Below are positions 17,101-23,111 of a stretch of 64,000 nt of DNA, piece by piece. Each line of letters starts with the position of its first letter. Position 1 is the stretch's first letter. The translations under genes and the position numbers were made by a program. Origin of the DNA: Salinarimonas chemoclinalis (GTDB taxonomy: Bacteria; Pseudomonadota; Alphaproteobacteria; Rhizobiales; Beijerinckiaceae); NCBI RefSeq assembly GCF_041514305.1, contig NZ_JBGMWH010000004.1:1-64000 (forward strand). Reading direction: 5' to 3'. The notes beneath the pieces were generated by a model. The model did not search any database. It saw only the letters and a program-made list of their open reading frames with translations, and was not told the DNA's origin.

Positions 17101-17479
17101 TCCGCTCGCCCGGCTCCTCCGGCTGGAGATAGGGCTCGAGCTCCTCGGCCAGATCCGGCGCGTAGGCGAAGGGGAAGTCGTCGGCATAGGGCTCGACGAA
17201 GAAGTCGAACGGGTTGACCACCGCCATGTCGGCGGTGAGGTCGACCTCGATCTTCAGCTCGCTCGCGGGTTCGGGGAAGACGAGCCGCGCGAGCCAGTTC
17301 CCGTGCGGGTCCTGCTGCCAGTTGATGAAATGATTGGCGGGCTGCACCTTGAGCGCGTAGCTGGGGACGCGCGTGCGGGCATGCGGCGCCGGCCGCAGGC
17401 GGATCACCTGCGGGCCGATGCCGATCGGCCGGTCGTACCGATACTGCGTGACGTGGTGCAGGGCGACGAGAATGGACAC
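14195..17479 (-). CDS. Large DUF2126 protein with N-terminal transglutaminase domain
   Basis: This 1094-aa protein has an N-terminal transglutaminase-like unit (residues 1-270) with the triad Cys180 (GSGSCRDSAW), His229 (DLHAWAEVY) and Asp245 (GMDATSG). It is followed by the roughly 800-residue DUF2126 region, with markers TGGEPTFVSIDDPDG and GRHTGTGGGNHVVLGG. The latter region has been proposed to hold a glutamine-synthetase-like or COOH-NH2 ligase fold, but I cannot verify that here. The start is GTG at 17479, which gives the usual family N-terminus MSILVALHHVTQYRYDRP; longer in-frame versions add unrelated sequence. It is the first gene of the operon with the ATP-grasp and second transglutaminase genes. 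Confidence 0.9.
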   Translation of the reverse strand: MSILVALHHVTQYRYDRPIGIGPQVIRLRPAPHARTRVPSYALKVQPANHFINWQQDPHGNWLARLVFPEPASELKIEVDLTADMAVVNPFDFFVEPYADDFPFAYAPDLAEELEPYLQPEEPGERMEAFLAAIDRTKRSTVTFLVELNALVQSAVRYIVRMEPGVQTPEETLTLGSGSCRDSAWLLVQILRRLGFAARFVSGYLIQLKADIDPIEGPKGTEHDFTDLHAWAEVYVPGAGWIGMDATSGLFCGEGHIPLCATPHYRSAAPITGATDPANVEFGFEMHVTRILEAPRVTRPFDETAWAALEALGDRVDEDLVAQDVRLTTGGEPTFVSIDDPDGAEWNIAAVGPTKKDRADTLIRRLRDRFGPGGFLHYGQGKWYPGEQLPRWAFGLYWRRDGEPIWRDAALIAGPGAAATKAPPAAAKRFVEGLAERMHLSAGYAQPAWEDPAHWLMKEAELPEGVDPANPALKDPEERARMMRVFERGLGEPVGFVLPIQRWNAADGARRWRSEIWRTRRGKLFLIPGDSPVGLRLPLDSLPVIAPEHYPHIHPRDPLEPRGALPRYPRPDRDPAARRQAVAAQNAVGEAVRTALSVEVRDGIIHVFMPPVEQVEDYLELLAAVEATARETGLPVRVEGYTPPFDPRIDVIKVTPDPGVIEVNIQPAASWREAVAITSGVYEEARQARLTAEKFMVDGRHTGTGGGNHVVLGGASPPDSPFLRRPDLLKSLILYWQRHPSLSFLFSGLFIGPTSQAPRLDEARDDALYELEIALAQVPDPDVGSIPPWLVDRLFRNLLTDVTGNTHRAEICIDKLYSPDGPTGRLGLVEFRGFEMPPDARMSLAQQLLLRALVAWLWREPQGGSLVRWGTGLHDRFMLPHVVWEDFRGVLADLSEAGYRFEESWFRAQWEFRFPLYGRVEHGGVALELRQALEPWHVMGEEGAIGGTVRYVDSSVERLEVRAQGIVPGRHVIACNGRRLPMTSTGRGGEAVAGVRYKAWQPPSGLHPTIPVHAPLTFDVIDGWNRRSLGGCVYHVAHPGGRNYETMPVNSYEAEARRLARFQDHGHTPGRIDPPPEEPAAEFPMTLDLRRPPA

Positions 17480-17583
17480 GGGGCGCGGGCTCTCACGGTC
17501 GAGTTGCTCGCCGACCGTCAAGCAAGAAGCATGCGCGCGCAAGGGCGCCGGCGCCACGCGGCGCCACATTCCGCCGGTCGTCC

Positions 17584-17635
17584 ACGGAGATCGCGCACGG
17601 AGATCGCGCACGGAGATCGCGCACGGAGATCGCGC
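17584..17635. repeat. Four perfect tandem copies of a 13-bp unit
   Basis: The unit ACGGAGATCGCGC occurs four times head to tail without any mismatch, followed by GCCGC. It lies in the 169-base gap between the start of the DUF2126 gene and the stop of the patatin gene, 105 bases upstream of the DUF2126 GTG. The 13-bp period is not a multiple of three and the region shows no supported gene. Confidence 0.95.
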
Positions 17636-17648
17636 GCCGCGCTGCGGC

Positions 17649-18698
17649 TCAGGAATAGTCGCGCTTGAGCTCGATCGTGGGCCGCACGCCGATGTCCTCC
17701 CAGTGCCGGGCGAGCCAGTCCCGCGCGGCGCCGCGGCCGCGCTCGAACAGCGTCTTCATCATCGTCCAGTCCGCCTTGCGGCGCGTGGAGGCGGGGAAAT
17801 CGTCGAAGTGCCCCGTCGGCTCGATCCGGTGCATCAGCACGCGCTTGTAGTCGCCCTCGGCGAGCTTGCCCTCGTCGAGCAGGCGCGTCACGAAGTCGAC
17901 GGCGCGCAGCTCGCGCAGTAGCGGCGCGTTGAAGCCTATCTCCGAGAGCCGGTCGCGGATCTCGGCCCGGGTGCGCGGCGTCTCGCGCCGCTCGATCGGG
18001 TTGATCTGGACGAGCAGCACGTCGTCGGTGGCGACGCCGTAGAAGAGGGGGAAGAGCGGCGGGTTGCCCATGTAGCCGCCGTCCCAGTAGGGCACCCCGT
18101 CGATCTCCACCGCCTTGAAGATCTCCGGCAGGCAGGCGGACGCGAGGAGGTGGTCGACGGTCAGCTCCTCGCGCGCGAACACCCGGATCTTGCCGGTCCA
18201 GACGTTGGTCGCCGAGACGAACAGCTTGACGTCGCCGCAGGCGCGCACCTCCTCGAAGCGGATGAGGTCGGCCAGCGCGTCCCGCAGCGGGTTGACGTCG
18301 AGGATGTTCTGGTAGGGCGTGGTGAAGGGAGAGAAGGCCTCCGTCCAGAAGCGCCAGGGCGAGCGCTCGTCCGTCCACAGGCCCAGCGCCTGACGCACCA
18401 TGCGGGCCTTGTACGCGGGCAGGTCGCCGTCGAGGCTGATCGTGCGCCAGAAGCGCTCCAGGCAGGCCCGCGCCCCGTCCGCGCCGCCGCGGCGCCAGCC
18501 CTCCGCGAGGACGACGGCGTTCATGGCGCCCGCGGACGCCCCCGACACCGCCTCGATGGCGAGCCGACCGTCCTCCAGGATGGCGTCGAGCACGCCCCAG
18601 GTGAACGCCCCGTGCGCGCCCCCGCCCTGCAGCGCGAGGGAGACCGCCTTCTCGGCGCGGGGACCGGCGAGGCCGGGGAGTGGGGAGCGCTCGGTCAT
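17649..18698 (-). CDS. Patatin-like phospholipase
   Basis: This 349-aa protein is a patatin-type lipid acyl hydrolase with a Ser-Asp dyad. The oxyanion loop GGGAHG is at 25-30, the nucleophile elbow GASAG puts Ser55 in place, and the Asp is in DGGYMG (Asp206). There is no signal peptide or membrane segment, so it is cytoplasmic. The ATG at 18698 lies inside the stop of the upstream DUF2442 gene (ATGA overlap) and has only a weak ribosome-binding site, so its translation is probably coupled. Patatins of this group are often found next to bdhA in alphaproteobacteria, possibly for storage-polymer or lipid turnover; here two small genes lie between them. Confidence 0.92.
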   Translation of the reverse strand: MTERSPLPGLAGPRAEKAVSLALQGGGAHGAFTWGVLDAILEDGRLAIEAVSGASAGAMNAVVLAEGWRRGGADGARACLERFWRTISLDGDLPAYKARMVRQALGLWTDERSPWRFWTEAFSPFTTPYQNILDVNPLRDALADLIRFEEVRACGDVKLFVSATNVWTGKIRVFAREELTVDHLLASACLPEIFKAVEIDGVPYWDGGYMGNPPLFPLFYGVATDDVLLVQINPIERRETPRTRAEIRDRLSEIGFNAPLLRELRAVDFVTRLLDEGKLAEGDYKRVLMHRIEPTGHFDDFPASTRRKADWTMMKTLFERGRGAARDWLARHWEDIGVRPTIELKRDYS

Positions 18699-19213
18699 GC
18701 GGCCTTGTGTCTCGTCCGCTTGACGTGGCCGGGCGCCATGCTCCGGCGCTGCGCCCGTGACAGCTGAAAAAATCGGCAAGCTAGGGCGACGGCTTTCGGC
18801 ACGGGACGGCCCGCAGCGTAGTAGGCAACGGTTCTACGCCCGAGACCGAGACGCCTCGCGGCGATGTCGAACGTCCATCCCTGCTCGTCGAGGAACGCCT
18901 TGAAGTCCAACGTCGCCTCGGCCTCGCTGGCGATCTCCTCGAGCGCTACGGAGCTCAAGTCGATCGATCCGTCGCCCCACTCGATCGATGAGCCGTAAGG
19001 TCCGAGGCGGGCCGTCATGAACAAGGCACGATCCCGGTCGAGCGGAGCATAGACTGCGAAGCGCTCGATGAATGGGCCGAGATCGATCACCTCCGGTCCA
19101 CCCGCACGCTCACCATGCTCCCACGTCACCTCGACACGAAATGGCTCCAGGGCCCGAACCGCTGCGATCGAAGGAAGCCTCCGGCCGACCACGAAGTCAT
19201 CATCGCCGCTCAT
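18695..19213 (-). CDS. DUF2442 protein with C-terminal helix-turn-helix
   Basis: This 172-aa protein has an N-terminal DUF2442-type domain (about 10-95), with FRVEVTWEHGE, VIDLGPFIERFAVYAPLDRD and a GSIEWGDGSIDLS-like segment. A C-terminal part at about 100-150 (FKAFLDEQGWTFDIAARRLG, then RRTVAYYAAG) reads as an XRE/Cro-like DNA-binding motif. The ATG at 19213 overlaps the end of the DUF4160 gene by 14 nt and the stop overlaps the patatin start by 4 nt. Small paired proteins with a DNA-binding partner and a palindrome in the promoter behave like autoregulated toxin-antitoxin modules; the antitoxin-like role here is an inference. The biochemical function of DUF2442 is unknown. Confidence 0.82.
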   Translation of the reverse strand: MSGDDDFVVGRRLPSIAAVRALEPFRVEVTWEHGERAGGPEVIDLGPFIERFAVYAPLDRDRALFMTARLGPYGSSIEWGDGSIDLSSVALEEIASEAEATLDFKAFLDEQGWTFDIAARRLGLGRRTVAYYAAGRPVPKAVALACRFFQLSRAQRRSMAPGHVKRTRHKAA

Positions 19214-19442
19214 TGAGCTCCTCCCACTTCGCCAAGAGGCTGCCTCGCTCCCGTGTCGCCCAGCGGCGAACTTCAGCAAGAAGCGCCCGGTCGCGACATG
19301 CGCCTTCGATCACCTTTCCGGTCCTGATCGCGATCGAGACGTTCGTGTCCGGTCCGACCAGGTGGAAGTGCGGCGGCGGATGCTCCGCAGGCGCCGCATA
19401 GATGTAGACGGCGTACCGTCCGAACGAGGCGATCCTCGCCAT
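19200..19442 (-). CDS. DUF4160 protein, first gene of a paired module
   Basis: This 80-aa protein matches the DUF4160 family: a short beta strand region (FGRYAVYIYA), the conserved EHPPPHFHLVG motif with His21, His25 and His27, then VSIAIRTGKVIEG and a C-terminal helix ending LLAKWEELNERR. Members are almost always next to DUF2442 genes and have no proven function; a toxin role has been suggested by gene context only. Its ATG at 19442 is the first start after the operator-containing promoter at 19465-19493, and its 3' end overlaps the DUF2442 gene by 14 nt. The leader is only about 16 nt long if transcription starts where predicted. Confidence 0.85.
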   Translation of the reverse strand: MARIASFGRYAVYIYAAPAEHPPPHFHLVGPDTNVSIAIRTGKVIEGACRDRALLAEVRRWATRERGSLLAKWEELNERR

Positions 19443-19464
19443 CGGCTACGCCCCCGGCGATCAG

Positions 19465-19493
19465 AAGATAGTGCACCAGGTGCACTGTTTCAA
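19465..19493 (-). promoter_or_regulatory. Sigma70 promoter of the DUF4160-DUF2442 module
   Basis: On the minus strand TTGAAA (-35, 19488-19493) is followed by exactly 17 bases and TATCTT (-10, 19465-19470). A start near 19458 would leave a leader of about 16 nt before the DUF4160 ATG. The whole spacer is taken up by the palindrome annotated next. Confidence 0.7.
19470..19486. promoter_or_regulatory. Palindromic operator inside the promoter spacer
   Basis: AGTGCACC-A-GGTGCACT is a perfect inverted repeat with 8-bp arms and a single central base. It lies between the -35 and -10 elements, where a bound protein would block RNA polymerase. The helix-turn-helix of the DUF2442 protein is the obvious candidate binder; this is inferred. 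Confidence 0.75.
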
Positions 19494-19521
19494 GCTTATC
19501 GGCACCGTTGCGGCAGCCCCC

Positions 19522-20310
19522 TCACTGCGCCGTCCACCCTCCGTCCATGGAGATGTTCGCCCCCGTCACCTGGCTCGCGGCGTCGGAGCACAGGAACAGC
19601 GCCATGGCGGCGACCTGCTCGACGGTGACGAACGCCTTGGTCGGCTGGGCCTTGAGGAGCACGTCCTCGATCACCTGCTCGCGGGTGAGCCCGCGCGCCT
19701 TCATCGTGTCGGGGATCTGCTTCTCGACGAGGGGCGTCCAGACGTAGCCGGGCGAGATGCAATTGACGGTGACCCCGTGGGCCGCCGCCTCCAGCGCCAC
19801 CGTCTTGGTGAAGCCCACGAGCCCGTGCTTGGCCGCGACGTAGGCGGACTTGTAGGGCGAGGCGACGAGGGAGTGCGCCGAGGCCGTGCTGACGATGCGC
19901 CCGAAGCCGCGCTCCTTCATGCCCCCTATCACGAGGCGCGTCGCGTAGAAGGCCGAGGAGAGGTTGATCGCGACGATGCGGTCCCACTGCTCGACGGGGA
20001 AGTCCTCCACCGGCGAGACGTGCTGGACGCCCGCGTTGTTGACAAGGATGTCGACGGGGCCGAGTTCGCGCTCGGCGCGGTCCACGGCGGCTGCGAGCTG
20101 GTCGGGCTTGGACACGTCGGCGCCGGTCCAGGCGGCCTTGATGCCGTGCGCGTCGGCGAGCCGCTTGGCGAGCGCCTCGCAGGCGTCGGTCTCCCCGAAG
20201 CCGTCGATCATCACGTTGGCGCCCGCGCCGGCGAGCGCCTCGGCTATGGCGAGGCCGATCCCCGACGTGCCGCCGGTGACGAGGGCGGTGCGGTCCGTGA
20301 GCTCTTTCAT
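19522..20310 (-). CDS. bdhA: 3-hydroxybutyrate dehydrogenase
   Basis: This 262-aa short-chain dehydrogenase interconverts 3-hydroxybutyrate and acetoacetate with NAD, the oxidation step of poly-3-hydroxybutyrate use. The cofactor motif GGTSGIG is at 13-19, NNAG at 91-94, and the catalytic Ser144, Tyr157 and Lys161 are in place. The family blocks AAKHGLVGFTKTVALE and PGYVWTPLVEKQIPD, the latter lining the hydroxybutyrate pocket, are intact. The ATG at 20310 is preceded by GGGAGAC and matches the usual N-terminus. The DUF4160-DUF2442 pair and patatin gene follow on the same strand. Confidence 0.93.
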   Translation of the reverse strand: MKELTDRTALVTGGTSGIGLAIAEALAGAGANVMIDGFGETDACEALAKRLADAHGIKAAWTGADVSKPDQLAAAVDRAERELGPVDILVNNAGVQHVSPVEDFPVEQWDRIVAINLSSAFYATRLVIGGMKERGFGRIVSTASAHSLVASPYKSAYVAAKHGLVGFTKTVALEAAAHGVTVNCISPGYVWTPLVEKQIPDTMKARGLTREQVIEDVLLKAQPTKAFVTVEQVAAMALFLCSDAASQVTGANISMDGGWTAQ

Positions 20311-20400
20311 GTGTGCGTCTCCCGCGGCTACGGGGCGCACACTAGCGCATCACGCGGGGAACGGAAGATGCCGCGGTGCAGCGAGACGAGACCGCCGGCG

Positions 20401-21450
20401 TCACCCCCCCGTCACGCTCATGTGCCGCCCCACCGCCGGGCGGTTCACGCGGCGGTCGATGACGAAGTCGTGGCCCTTGGGCTTGCGCGTGATCGCGTCG
20501 GCGATGGCCTGGGCGACACGCGCGTCGCCCTCCGACTGGCGCAGCGGCGTGCGCAGGTCGGCGGCGTCCTCCTGGCCGAGGCACATGTAGAGCGTGCCGG
20601 TGCAGGTGAGACGGACGCGGTTGCAGCTCTCGCAGAAATTGTGCGTCATCGGCGTGATGAAGCCGAGCCGCCCGCCGGTCTCCGCCACGCGGACGTAGCG
20701 CGCGGGGCCGCCGGTGCGGTCCGGCAGGTCCGCGAGCGTGTAGCGGTCCATCAGCCGGGCGCGGACCTGCGAGAGCGGCAGGAACTGGTCGACCCGGTGG
20801 GTCTCGATCTCGCCGAGCGGCATGACCTCGATGAGCGTGAGATCCATGCCGCGCCCGTGCGCCCATTCCAGCATCGGCTCGATCTCGTCCTCGTTGACGC
20901 CCTTGAGCGCCACCGCGTTGATCTTCACCGAAAGGCCCGCCGCCTGAGCGGCGTCGAGCCCCTCCATGACGCGGCCGAGGTCGCCCCAGCGGGTGATGGC
21001 GCGGAACTTGTCGGCGTCGAGCGTGTCCATGGAGACGTTGATGCGCCGCACGCCGCACGCGGCGAGCTCGGCGGCGTGGCGGGCGAGCTGCGAGCCGTTG
21101 GTCGTGACGGTCAGCTCCTCGAGCGCGCCGGTCTCGAGATGGCGGCCGAGGTTGCGGAACAGCGTCATGATGTCGCGACGCACCAGCGGCTCGCCCCCGG
21201 TGATCCGCAGCTTGCGCACGCCGTGGCGCACGAAGACCGAGCAGAGCCGGTCCAGCTCCTCGAGCGTGAGCAGGTCGCGCTTGGGCAGGAACGTCATGTT
21301 CTCCGACATGCAGTAGACGCAGCGGAAGTCGCAGCGGTCCGTGACGGAGACGCGCAGGTAGGAGATCGCCCGGCCGAACGGGTCGACGAGCGGCGCGCCC
21401 GCGTCGGGGGCCGCCTCGCTCGCGGCGCGCGTGATGATCGGCTCGCTCAA
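20401..21450 (-). CDS. moaA: GTP 3',8-cyclase MoaA
   Basis: This 349-aa radical SAM enzyme carries out the first step of molybdenum cofactor synthesis, GTP to 3',8-cyclo-7,8-dihydro-GTP. The N-terminal cluster motif CDFRCVYC holds Cys40, Cys44 and Cys47. The C-terminal cluster cysteines are in FCESCNRVRLTC, and the chain ends in the conserved Gly-Gly. The start is set at TTG (21450), which has GGGAGGAG six bases upstream and yields MSEPIITRAA; longer versions lack a ribosome-binding site. moaB lies 8 kb away (29476-30027), so the pathway genes are scattered here. The gene is divergent from the DUF971 gene. Confidence 0.95.
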   Translation of the reverse strand: MSEPIITRAASEAAPDAGAPLVDPFGRAISYLRVSVTDRCDFRCVYCMSENMTFLPKRDLLTLEELDRLCSVFVRHGVRKLRITGGEPLVRRDIMTLFRNLGRHLETGALEELTVTTNGSQLARHAAELAACGVRRINVSMDTLDADKFRAITRWGDLGRVMEGLDAAQAAGLSVKINAVALKGVNEDEIEPMLEWAHGRGMDLTLIEVMPLGEIETHRVDQFLPLSQVRARLMDRYTLADLPDRTGGPARYVRVAETGGRLGFITPMTHNFCESCNRVRLTCTGTLYMCLGQEDAADLRTPLRQSEGDARVAQAIADAITRKPKGHDFVIDRRVNRPAVGRHMSVTGG

Positions 21451-21615
21451 CTCGACTCCTCCCGCAACCGTCGCCGGACCGGACTGCGCCACGTCTTGCC
21501 CGCGCGCGCGGCTTCTGTATCGTCCGCCGGCCGTCCTCGCCATATGGGCGCGGGAGGATGGAAGAGAAGCCCGGCCGCGTCAACGCATGCGCATGCGCGA
21601 ATGAAGGAATTGCCG

Positions 21616-22023
21616 ATGAGCGCGATCGAGATGTCCGAAGCGAGCGGCGGCGCCGCGGTCGCGTGGCCGACGGAGCTGCGCGTCTCCCGCGACCGCCGCA
21701 CGCTGACGGTGACCTACGACGACGGCGCGACCTTCGCCCTGCCGGCGGAGTACCTGCGGGTGACGAGCCCGTCGGCGGAGGTGCAGGGCCACTCCCCCGC
21801 CGAGCGCAAGACGGTGCCGGGCAAGATGGAGGTGATGATCATCGGCGTCGAGCCGGTGGGCAACTACGCCGTCAAGCTCGTCTTCGACGACATGCACGAC
21901 ACCGGCATCTATGGATGGGACTACCTGCGCCGCCTCGGCGAGCAGCACGCCGAGCGCTGGTCGGAGTACCTCTCCGAGCTCGCGGCGAAGGGGATGTCGC
22001 GCGAGCCGCCGCGCCGACGCTGA
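21616..22023 (+). CDS. DUF971 protein (gamma-butyrobetaine hydroxylase-like N domain)
   Basis: This 135-aa protein consists of one DUF971 domain, seen in WPTELRVSRDRRTLTVTYDD, LPAEYLRVTSPSAEVQGH and the later GNYAVKLVFDDMHDTGIYGW. In eukaryotic carnitine-synthesis enzymes this domain precedes the catalytic part; alone in bacteria its function is unknown, with proposed links to iron-sulfur or cofactor metabolism. The ATG at 21616 has GAAGGA at 9-14 nt and is preferred over an ATG 15 nt upstream. Its divergent neighbour is moaA, a frequent association in alphaproteobacteria. Confidence 0.88.
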   Translation: MSAIEMSEASGGAAVAWPTELRVSRDRRTLTVTYDDGATFALPAEYLRVTSPSAEVQGHSPAERKTVPGKMEVMIIGVEPVGNYAVKLVFDDMHDTGIYGWDYLRRLGEQHAERWSEYLSELAAKGMSREPPRRR

Positions 22024-22070
22024 GCCGGGCGGCGCTTTCCTTCGCGCTCGACCGGCCCGGCGCCCGACGC

Positions 22071-22658
22071 TCAGTCCTTCATCACGATGCGCGCGCCGAC
22101 GCGCACGCGACTGTAGAGGTCCGTCACGTCCTCGTTGGTCATGCGGATGCAGCCCGAGGAGACCGCCTCGCCGATCGTGTGCGGCTCGTTCGAGCCGTGG
22201 ATGCGCCACAGCGTGTTGCCGATGTAGAGGGCGCGGGCGCCCAGCGGGTTCTCCGGGCCGCCGGCCATGAACACCGGCAGTCCCGGCTGGCGGCGGCGCA
22301 TCGCCGCCGGCGGGCGCCAATCCGGCCACTCGGCCATGCGGGTGAGACGGTAGGACCCGCGCCAGCCGAAGCCGGGGCGGCCGACGCCGACGCCGTAGCG
22401 GATGGCCTTGCCGCCCTCCTGCACGAGGTAGAGCCGGCGCTCGGAATGGCTGATCACGATCGTGCCCGGCGCGTAGCGCCCGTCGTAGTCGACGACGCGG
22501 CGCGGGATCGACGAGCCCTGGAAGAAGTCGCCGCCGACGCCGCCGGCTCCGTCGAGGAGGGCGGGGTTGATCCATTCCGCCGACGCCCGCGTCGGCTGCA
22601 GGGCGAGGGCGCCGAGGGCGACGGCCAGCGCCAGGGTGAGTGAGAGAACGAACCGCAT
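22071..22658 (-). CDS. L,D-transpeptidase (YkuD), periplasmic
   Basis: This 195-aa protein has a Sec signal peptide (about 1-27, ending ASA) and a YkuD domain that forms 3-3 cross-links in peptidoglycan or attaches proteins. The catalytic block is IHGSNEPHTIG, then SSGCIRM with His154 and the nucleophile Cys170. The segment VISHSERRLYLVQEGGKAIRY is the typical first strand pair. AGGAGC precedes the ATG at 22658. It is a close relative of the lipoprotein enzyme at 7361-8041 but has a classical signal peptide, so the two probably work on the wall by different export routes. Confidence 0.93.
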   Translation of the reverse strand: MRFVLSLTLALAVALGALALQPTRASAEWINPALLDGAGGVGGDFFQGSSIPRRVVDYDGRYAPGTIVISHSERRLYLVQEGGKAIRYGVGVGRPGFGWRGSYRLTRMAEWPDWRPPAAMRRRQPGLPVFMAGGPENPLGARALYIGNTLWRIHGSNEPHTIGEAVSSGCIRMTNEDVTDLYSRVRVGARIVMKD

Positions 22659-22836
22659 GGAAGCTCCTGGTCCTTGACGCGTGCCGGGGACACCCGCTCG
22701 CTCGCCGATGACGCGAGGTCACCATGCAGCCTACGAAATGCCACGCCGGGACCATAATCAGAATTTCGTGAATGTGCTGTTGCCGGCACGCCGCGAAGAC
22801 GAGAAATCCGCCACGCGAGCGCCGGCGATCGAACGC

Positions 22837-22865
22837 TTGACGGAGCGCGCGCGTCGGCCTAAGAA
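22837..22865 (+). promoter_or_regulatory. Putative tRNA-Val promoter
   Basis: TTGACG (22837-22842) is followed by 17 bases and TAAGAA (22860-22865). The start would be near 22872, a few bases before the mature tRNA. The -35 is strong and the -10 weak. Confidence 0.5.
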
Positions 22866-22879
22866 GCGCGCCTCGGAAC

Positions 22880-22954
22880 GGGCGCGTAGCTCAGCGGGAG
22901 AGCATTCGCTTCACACGCGAAGGGTCACAGGTTCAATCCCTGTCGCGCCCACCA
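22880..22954 (+). tRNA. tRNA-Val (CAC)
   Basis: This 75-nt cloverleaf has acceptor stem GGGCGCG/CGCGCCC, an encoded ACCA end and a T-arm ACAGG-TTCAATC-CCTGT. The anticodon stem TTCGC/GCGAA closes loop TTCACAC, giving anticodon CAC, which reads GTG. No integrase or direct repeat of the tRNA 3' end was seen nearby, so it is not marked as an attachment site. Confidence 0.95.
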
Positions 22955-23111
22955 TCCGAGCCTTCGGCCATTCTCTGGAGCCATGCGCTGGTCCGTGGTC
23001 GCTCACGCCCGCACGGTGCGCGCGCCTCGCGAAGCCGTGAGCGCGGGTGCGGCTCCGGATCGGCACGCGTGCGTTAGGCTGGGCGACCGATCCAACCTCC
23101 CGGAGCCCACC

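Noticed and set aside
17584..17635. The 13-bp repeats as a CRISPR array
   Set aside because: The units are directly adjacent, with no spacers, and are too short; no cas gene is present.
22880..22954. tRNA-Val as an attachment site of a genomic island
   Set aside because: No integrase, direct repeat of the tRNA 3' end or change to foreign-looking genes follows; the S10 peptidase gene next to it looks native.
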